This document shows, in pieces, positions 59,229-64,000 of a stretch of DNA of 64,000 bases. Location: assembly GCA_009733775.1 (NCBI GenBank), contig WOGZ01000138.1, forward strand, positions 1 to 64,000, read 5' to 3'. A program made the translations under genes and the position numbers. Origin of the DNA: Alectoria sarmentosa. Taxonomy: Eukaryota; Ascomycota; Lecanoromycetes; Lecanorales; Parmeliaceae. The notes beneath the pieces were generated by a model that did no database searches, was not told where the DNA came from, and saw only the letters and a list, made by a program, of their open reading frames with translations. Positions within the stretch are counted from its first letter, which is position 1, and each line of letters starts with the position of its first letter.

Positions 59229-60482
59229 TGTAATGAGGAAGGGAAAAGAGATTAGATGAATTCTTTGGAGGAATCTAATCGGGCGACTTTGAGAACTTTC
59301 TGATAGGCCGCCTACAGAAAATAGGAACCGCCGTCGCACGAGGTTAATGATGGCGCGCTGAGGAGATGTGAGGCGCGCAAAATGAGACACATGTGGGCGG
59401 GCGGTTGAAAGTATCGGGCAAATATCTCTCGCTCAGCCCTAGCCCTGACCCTAACCCTGAGTCAGACTCAAAATCAATGGGACTAGTGCGCAAATTGCAA
59501 GTATTGCCAACCCAAATGACGACATTGTGCCCCCAATAAAAAAGGATCTGCACTGCTGCTCATGCGAGACCTGTATACAACACAAGGGCGGCAATGGCTG
59601 TTCTGGCGACCTTTCACGATATTCACTCACCTCATTCTCAAGTATCATCGGTTCCCCGGTCAAAAGCAGAAAGTGCGCAGTCTAGATTATGAGAGCAGTC
59701 GTGCGATTTCGTCGCTAGAAATCAGTTGATGTCCCGACTCGATATAGCTTGCAGAGATAATGGTGTGCCGCAATTGCGGTTCACCTCATCAAGACCTCAT
59801 TTCACTGTGCAGCAGGGTCAATGAGTACCAAAGCGGGCTTGAGATCAGCGCCGACCAGGCTCCAAGAAGGAGCAGCGCAGAGATAATGGGATGCGAAAAG
59901 AATAGACACACATTTCATGTTGGTTGTACGCACCTGGATTCGAGCCAACGTCTTACAGCGAGAGAAACTATCATGAAAGATCACGCGAGAAGTAGATACG
60001 TTAGCATTTCACTAGTCAACGTTCCAAGTACCTGCTCTCTGTCAACATTTCGAAAGATCCAGGTGCTCGAGCTTCTCTATTCCAGTGCCTGGGCATTGAG
60101 AGCTTCGACCATGTTGTTTCCTGCTATGTACTTATGTTGTGACAGAGTCAACCGTAAGGTCGTCTTGAAGGATTATATAACATAGCAACGGCTGGATGAA
60201 GGAGTCATAGCGAGTGAAAAGTAGATTAGACCTTGATCAATGGCTTTCTCCAAGTGGTCGAAATTTCAAACTATCATATTCATCGACTGGCTCGCAAATG
60301 GATGCGGCAAATTTACTATGCTCCCCTTGCGCCCAAAGCGCGAGGCGTGATACGCGCCTGTTTCTCGAAAAACGATGTAGAACAACGATCCGAACGGACT
60401 CTGCAAAATCAGCCCTTTTCACATCATCCGTGGCAGAGATTACAAGAAACTTTGTGTCTCACTGAGCGAGGAGATCCAAACG
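59229..60482. other. Intergenic region with telomere-like repeat
   Basis: Contains the upstream region of the monooxygenase (minus) and of the secreted protein (plus). No supported gene: the frame 59,760-60,185 begins CRNCGSPH but has no recognisable domain. Confidence 0.5.
59437..59460. repeat. Interstitial telomere-like repeat
   Basis: CCCTAG, CCCTGA, CCCTAA and CCCTGA in tandem, about 210 bases upstream of the monooxygenase start. The minus strand reads TTAGGG-like units. Confidence 0.7.
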
Positions 60483-61049
60483 ATGTCGCATCCTGACAAT
60501 CTGCTCTTCATTCGAGGCGTCCTCTCTCTCCTGCTTTTCCAAATCTTCGCGCATGCGGCAATTATCTCACCCACATTCTCCGCCAATTCCGTAGTCTCGC
60601 CGTCTTTCCAAAGCCCCGACTTCAACCGCTCCACCCTTCTCAACGCTACGACTCGCTGCGTACTCCCAGGCCCGCCGCTCAACCCAGTCAGCCTGGACTC
60701 TTGCCGACCGGCCTTTTATAGGCTTCTCACCTCTCCAGACGTACAGATTCCACACCGTTATATACATTTAACGTGGCCTATCATCATCACAGCCGGGTTC
60801 GGATGCGCGGTCACTCTGGATAAGGGGACACTAAGGGGAGAGATCTGGCTCTCGAAGAAGCGCATCGTAGAATATGCACTACAGGTGTTGCTGTTGTGTC
60901 AAGATTTCGGCCAGGGAGGGTGGACGCATATTGATGGGGATGAAGAATGGATCGTAATTGTGTCAGGGCGTTTGGAAATGAGGATGATGGCGAATGAGAC
61001 TGAGGGTATTGGTGGAGAGGGGCCGTCTCTCGAATCTAGGGAGCAGTGA
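60483..61049 (+). CDS. Secreted four-cysteine protein
   Basis: A single-exon gene of 188 residues with a clear signal peptide (LFIRGVLSLLLFQIFAHA, cleavage likely near residue 25). Four cysteines follow, in TTRCVLPG, DSCRPA, GFGCAVTL and LLLCQDF. Two or more N-glycosylation sequons (NRST, NATT, NETE) support secretion. The layout (Cys, PP, Cys, a middle region ending in Cys-x-Val, then W-I/L and a last Cys before a GG and a short VxGR segment) resembles the protein at 56,044-56,547. I suggest they are distant members of one family. No enzymatic motif is seen. The function is unknown; an apoplastic or cell-surface role is only inferred. Confidence 0.72.
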   Translation: MSHPDNLLFIRGVLSLLLFQIFAHAAIISPTFSANSVVSPSFQSPDFNRSTLLNATTRCVLPGPPLNPVSLDSCRPAFYRLLTSPDVQIPHRYIHLTWPIIITAGFGCAVTLDKGTLRGEIWLSKKRIVEYALQVLLLCQDFGQGGWTHIDGDEEWIVIVSGRLEMRMMANETEGIGGEGPSLESREQ

Positions 61050-61148
61050 GGTGTTGGCAGTGTATTGAAAAAGTAAGACGCGCAGACCGGTAATCTTGCA
61101 ATTTTGCGGAAATATCTAGCCATGGCCCACGATCAAAGATCTCCCACG

Positions 61149-61916
61149 TTAATTCTGGGCCTTCTGGTCCGATTCGTAGACTATTCCTTTCACATGATTC
61201 TGAAAATTGTCTGTGTCGTGATTCAAGCTTTTCTCTCCACGACTCGGTATATAAGCCATCTTCGCCATGACAAAGGTCGTCTCAACACCAAACGGTCTCA
61301 AATTCAGCTCCATCAGCTCCCCCACCTGCCGAAACCCCATCTTCTCATAAATCGGTCGACCCATCGCCCCAGCCTCCAGATACGCAGCTGCCCCGTTTAT
61401 CTCCGCCTGCTCGATTCCCCACTGAACAAGCAAGCGCGCGGTGCCCTTTCCTCGCTGGCTCGGTCGAGTGACCAGATGCATGAGGATCCAGCACGGTCGA
61501 TCCTTCCCGATCCAGCTACTCCGCTCTGCATCGCGGGAGCCCAGGATGAAGTTGTTCAAAGGGATGTTGAATTGCTTTGCCCATGGCTCGGATAATGATG
61601 CTTCGGGATAAGTCTCCCAGTGGCTTTCCTTCTCGTAGGAATAGCCATTGGGGTACCAGTGCCAACGCGCTACGCTCAATATTGAGCCGGAGTCGTCGAT
61701 GACTTTCAAGTAGTTGATAGTGGGATCTTTCATGTATCGCTCCGATTGTTTTTCCATGTGGACCCGAAGCCGGGTTTGTGCCTCTTCTCGGTTTGATACG
61801 GGCCAGCAGGCTGGTACCGGTGGGCCGACTAGATCGTCGCCTGGTTCGAAGATGCTGGCGTGGTTTGTAATTGCTGAGAAGTCTTTCGCTGTTAAAGGCA
61901 GAAGTTGGAGACCCAT
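61149..61916 (-). CDS. GNAT-family acetyltransferase
   Basis: A single-exon gene of 255 residues from ATG 61916. The acetyl-CoA-binding motif A is ILMHLVTRPSQRGKGTARLL (Q/R-x-x-G-x-G/A form), followed by AAAYLEAGAMGRPIYEKMGF, the typical motif B with the Y-E/K-x-x-G-F pattern. The N-terminal half contains a substrate-side region with ISVARWHWYP-like residues (SVARWHWYPNG). Many fungal paralogues of this type acetylate small amines or are of unknown substrate, and some sit in metabolite clusters. The length is normal. It overlaps no other gene; its 3' end is 100 bases from the 3' end of the secreted-protein gene (convergent). Confidence 0.87.
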   Translation of the reverse strand: MGLQLLPLTAKDFSAITNHASIFEPGDDLVGPPVPACWPVSNREEAQTRLRVHMEKQSERYMKDPTINYLKVIDDSGSILSVARWHWYPNGYSYEKESHWETYPEASLSEPWAKQFNIPLNNFILGSRDAERSSWIGKDRPCWILMHLVTRPSQRGKGTARLLVQWGIEQAEINGAAAYLEAGAMGRPIYEKMGFRQVGELMELNLRPFGVETTFVMAKMAYIPSRGEKSLNHDTDNFQNHVKGIVYESDQKAQN

Positions 61917-63385
61917 GCTGCACTGCCCGCCTCGTATCCTAGTTGGGGTAAGGAATGTTTGCGGTATGGCTGTACCAACTATGTGAGCAGAAATGACTCA
62001 AAAAACCCACTCCACCATAGGATCAGCGCCAATAGGAATCGAACCTATTATGAATTTTAATGAACACCCAACAACGTGAGCACGCAGAGATTCTTCGGTT
62101 CGCTCACCTTGATCCTTCGATCGGACTGGGTTGAATGCTAAGGGATAAAAGACAAAATGTCTAGGTTCAGCCTAGAATCTCAAGGCAATATCTTTGAATC
62201 GCTTTATCAGCAGGAAAAACGCTAGTGTCTTCTAGGCAGCAGCGTTAATTGCTTGGCGAGTCTAGGATGGACTACGTTCCGATCGAGTATCAAGAACCTC
62301 GCTGCGCCAGCACCAAGTCTTCTTCGTGTCGCAATTCTTCTTTCGTAGGAGATCCAAAGTTTGGCGATAGAATATATCTTCTTGAGATCAGACGGAGGTA
62401 TAAGGCTTGGTCAAGCATCTGGCTAGGTCAACTATGGCGATCAATCGGCCCTTTCGAGACTCAAGGACAAGAAATTCTGGGAAAGAGCCATTGTAGCTGA
62501 TCCTCCTGTTTGTTTGAGATATCTCACCACCACCTTCGCACAGTTGATGTGAGATGTCTAATCCTAACCCTAACCCTAGAGGGGCAGCGGAGAATTGTTG
62601 AACCCCGTCCGGGTTAAGTCAGCAAGTATTACCTTACAGGAGACGCTAGTAAAGTAGTACTCTCTACTTAGCTCGTCTTAACTCCCAGCCTCATCATTAT
62701 CTTCTCCGCAATCTTGTTTGAGATGGTGCAACTTTTCCCCGACTCCTCCATCACAACAACAATTCGCCACGTATGAACCAACGCTTCTGTAAAGACTGTC
62801 ATGGGCTATCAATAAAACTTTTGCCTAGGCACTGTTACGGTGATGGTGCCACGAGCATGCGCGGGGATTTCCAAAATGGGAATGATACGTGTTCCTTGGA
62901 CCTCACATGGATACGACCTGGTTCAGCACAATGATTCTTGCCTCTTCAAACATCGACGTCAGAATGTCATTTAGCTACCATCGATATTGGTGAGTGCCAT
63001 AAGTGATGCGCATCCAAGACTTTCCCCTCTGCGCCTCAGGCCACATCCTTGGTAGTGGCAGATTGACTAGTGTGGAATTGGCGTTTGAAGCCGAACTATC
63101 GGACTTTTGAGATGTTCGAAAACGGACAAGGCACAACATCGTGCGTTGAATTCTCTGGGAAATCTTCGCGTGTGACAAGAAGCTCTGGACCGGGGATGGA
63201 AAGGTAGATAAAACTCATGTCGGACCAAGTCAAGGAAAACCACGGAGCTCTGCAAGACATCTCGGAGGATCTAAGACCCGGGGCTTAATCTTGGAGCATC
63301 ATCCCTTCTCAGCAGCCATACCATTGCCCCTTACAGATTTATTTCTCAAATGAAAAAGTCCCTCCATATACGAAATGCATCCACA
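61917..63385. other. Intergenic region
   Basis: About 1.5 kb between the divergent acetyltransferase and SDR genes. Contains a telomere-like repeat at 62,561-62,579. A B-box-like GGTTCGATTCC occurs on the minus strand near 62,040, but no tRNA can be folded around it. Confidence 0.5.
62561..62579. repeat. Interstitial telomere-like repeat
   Basis: TCCTAA, CCCTAA, CCCTAG in tandem. It is the third such short array in the window. Confidence 0.7.
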
Positions 63386-64000
63386 ATGCCTTCGAAAAGG
63401 ACTGTTCTCATAATAGGCTGCTCTCAAGGCAGCCTTGGCGAAGCTCTCGCCCAGGGCTTTCACTCGCGTGGGCTCCGCGTCACCGCCACTGCCCGCTCAG
63501 TCTCTAAATTGAAGACCCTCGAGAGTAAAGGCATTGATATCCTTCCCTTGGACGTGACCAACCCCATCTCCATCACCTCCTGCGCCTCCTCCGTATCCAA
63601 AATCACAACTGAGCACTTCGACATCCTCCTCAACAACTCCGGTGGTGGCTACTCTATACCCCTCGTCGATGCATCTCTGGAAATGGCATGTGAAGTGTTC
63701 GAACTGAAGGTCTTCTCTATCATTGCTATGACACAGGCCTTTATGCCTTTGCTGCTAAAGTCCGAGCATGGAGCTATGATTGTCAACAATACTTCCATCA
63801 GCTCGGTTGCTACAGTGCCCCTGACCGGCGTCTACAATGACCCAAAGGCCCCCGCTGCCATGTTGAACGACAATCTACGTCTCGAACTCGCGCCTTTCAA
63901 GATCCGCGTCGTGGATTTGAAAACGGGCGCCGTGCGCTCGGGCTTCTACGACAACACGGACAGCGGTATCAAGCCCAGGCTGCCTGATGAGTCCATCTAC
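63386..64000 (+). CDS. Short-chain dehydrogenase/reductase, Ayr1-like (3' end beyond window)
   Basis: Starts at ATG 63386 and is open for 205 codons to the window end. The cofactor motif is VLIIGCSQGSLGEALA. The family's NNxG segment is NNSGGGYSIPL, the catalytic serine region is IVNNTSISSVATVPL, and the active-site Tyr and Lys are in YNDPK (YxxxK). PFKIRVVDLKTGAVRSGF follows, as in NADPH-dependent 1-acyldihydroxyacetone-phosphate reductase (Ayr1)-like SDRs. ATA, Q and L variations at the glycine-rich loop (GCSQGSLG rather than TGCSSGIG) are unusual but keep the three glycines. The substrate may be a lipid or another carbonyl compound. An upstream ATG at 63375 is out of frame. Confidence 0.87.
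   Translation, partial: MPSKRTVLIIGCSQGSLGEALAQGFHSRGLRVTATARSVSKLKTLESKGIDILPLDVTNPISITSCASSVSKITTEHFDILLNNSGGGYSIPLVDASLEMACEVFELKVFSIIAMTQAFMPLLLKSEHGAMIVNNTSISSVATVPLTGVYNDPKAPAAMLNDNLRLELAPFKIRVVDLKTGAVRSGFYDNTDSGIKPRLPDESIY

Noticed and set aside
59930..59950. GGATTCGAGCC resembling a reversed tRNA B box
   Set aside because: The flanking bases do not form a T stem and no other tRNA parts are present.
62030..62110. Possible tRNA on the minus strand, with GGTTCGATTCC resembling a B box
   Set aside because: A T-arm can be drawn, but there is no A box, anticodon arm or matching acceptor stem upstream.
1..64000. CRISPR arrays, operons, ribosome binding sites or prokaryotic features
   Set aside because: None seen. 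Introns and gene families show this to be eukaryotic nuclear DNA.

Overview
This window looks like nuclear DNA of a filamentous ascomycete (Pezizomycotina). Genes carry short introns of about 50-70 bases. Gene families such as HeLo-ankyrin, LaeA-like methyltransferase, DUF1275 and 2EXR are typical of the group. Two long blocks of more than 80% A+T, with only scattered short reading frames, look like repeats degraded by repeat-induced point mutation (RIP). The species cannot be named from the sequence.

Layout. Positions 1-5,660 are an AT-rich degraded block running off the left edge. Positions 5,661-10,668 form an island of normal composition. It holds an aristolochene-synthase-type terpene cyclase (minus strand) and a geranylgeranyl diphosphate synthase-like prenyltransferase (plus strand), transcribed divergently. 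Positions 10,669-14,181 are a complete TA-flanked DNA transposon with 99-bp terminal inverted repeats, also reduced to AT-rich sequence. Positions 14,184-18,029 hold no gene I can support.

From 18 to 29.6 kb the window is gene-rich: a HeLo-domain ankyrin-repeat protein, a SAP-domain protein, a class V aminotransferase (cysteine-desulfurase-like), a nine-exon LaeA-like methyltransferase with micro-exons, and a Sec14/CRAL-TRIO protein. A dense microsatellite field follows (29.8-30.9 kb). From 32.6 to 47 kb there are a Gfo/Idh/MocA oxidoreductase, a dead SDR, a frameshifted second SAP-domain paralogue, a 2EXR protein, a beta-carbonic anhydrase, a dead fungal transcription-factor gene and a DUF1275 membrane protein. 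Positions 47-53.3 kb are mostly repeats and low-complexity DNA, with one possible small gene. From 53.3 kb to the right edge lie a DJ-1/PfpI protein without its usual cysteine, two four-cysteine secreted proteins on either side of a large FAD monooxygenase, a GNAT acetyltransferase, and an SDR cut by the window end.

Working relationships. The clearest functional grouping is the terpene pair between two degraded transposon blocks, a compact candidate for a specialised-metabolism locus. The monooxygenase, secreted proteins and acetyltransferase at 56-62 kb are near each other, but co-function is only a guess. Exon structures were worked out by hand from reading frame, splice sites and conserved protein motifs. 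No alignment or database search was run, so family names rest on recognised motifs.
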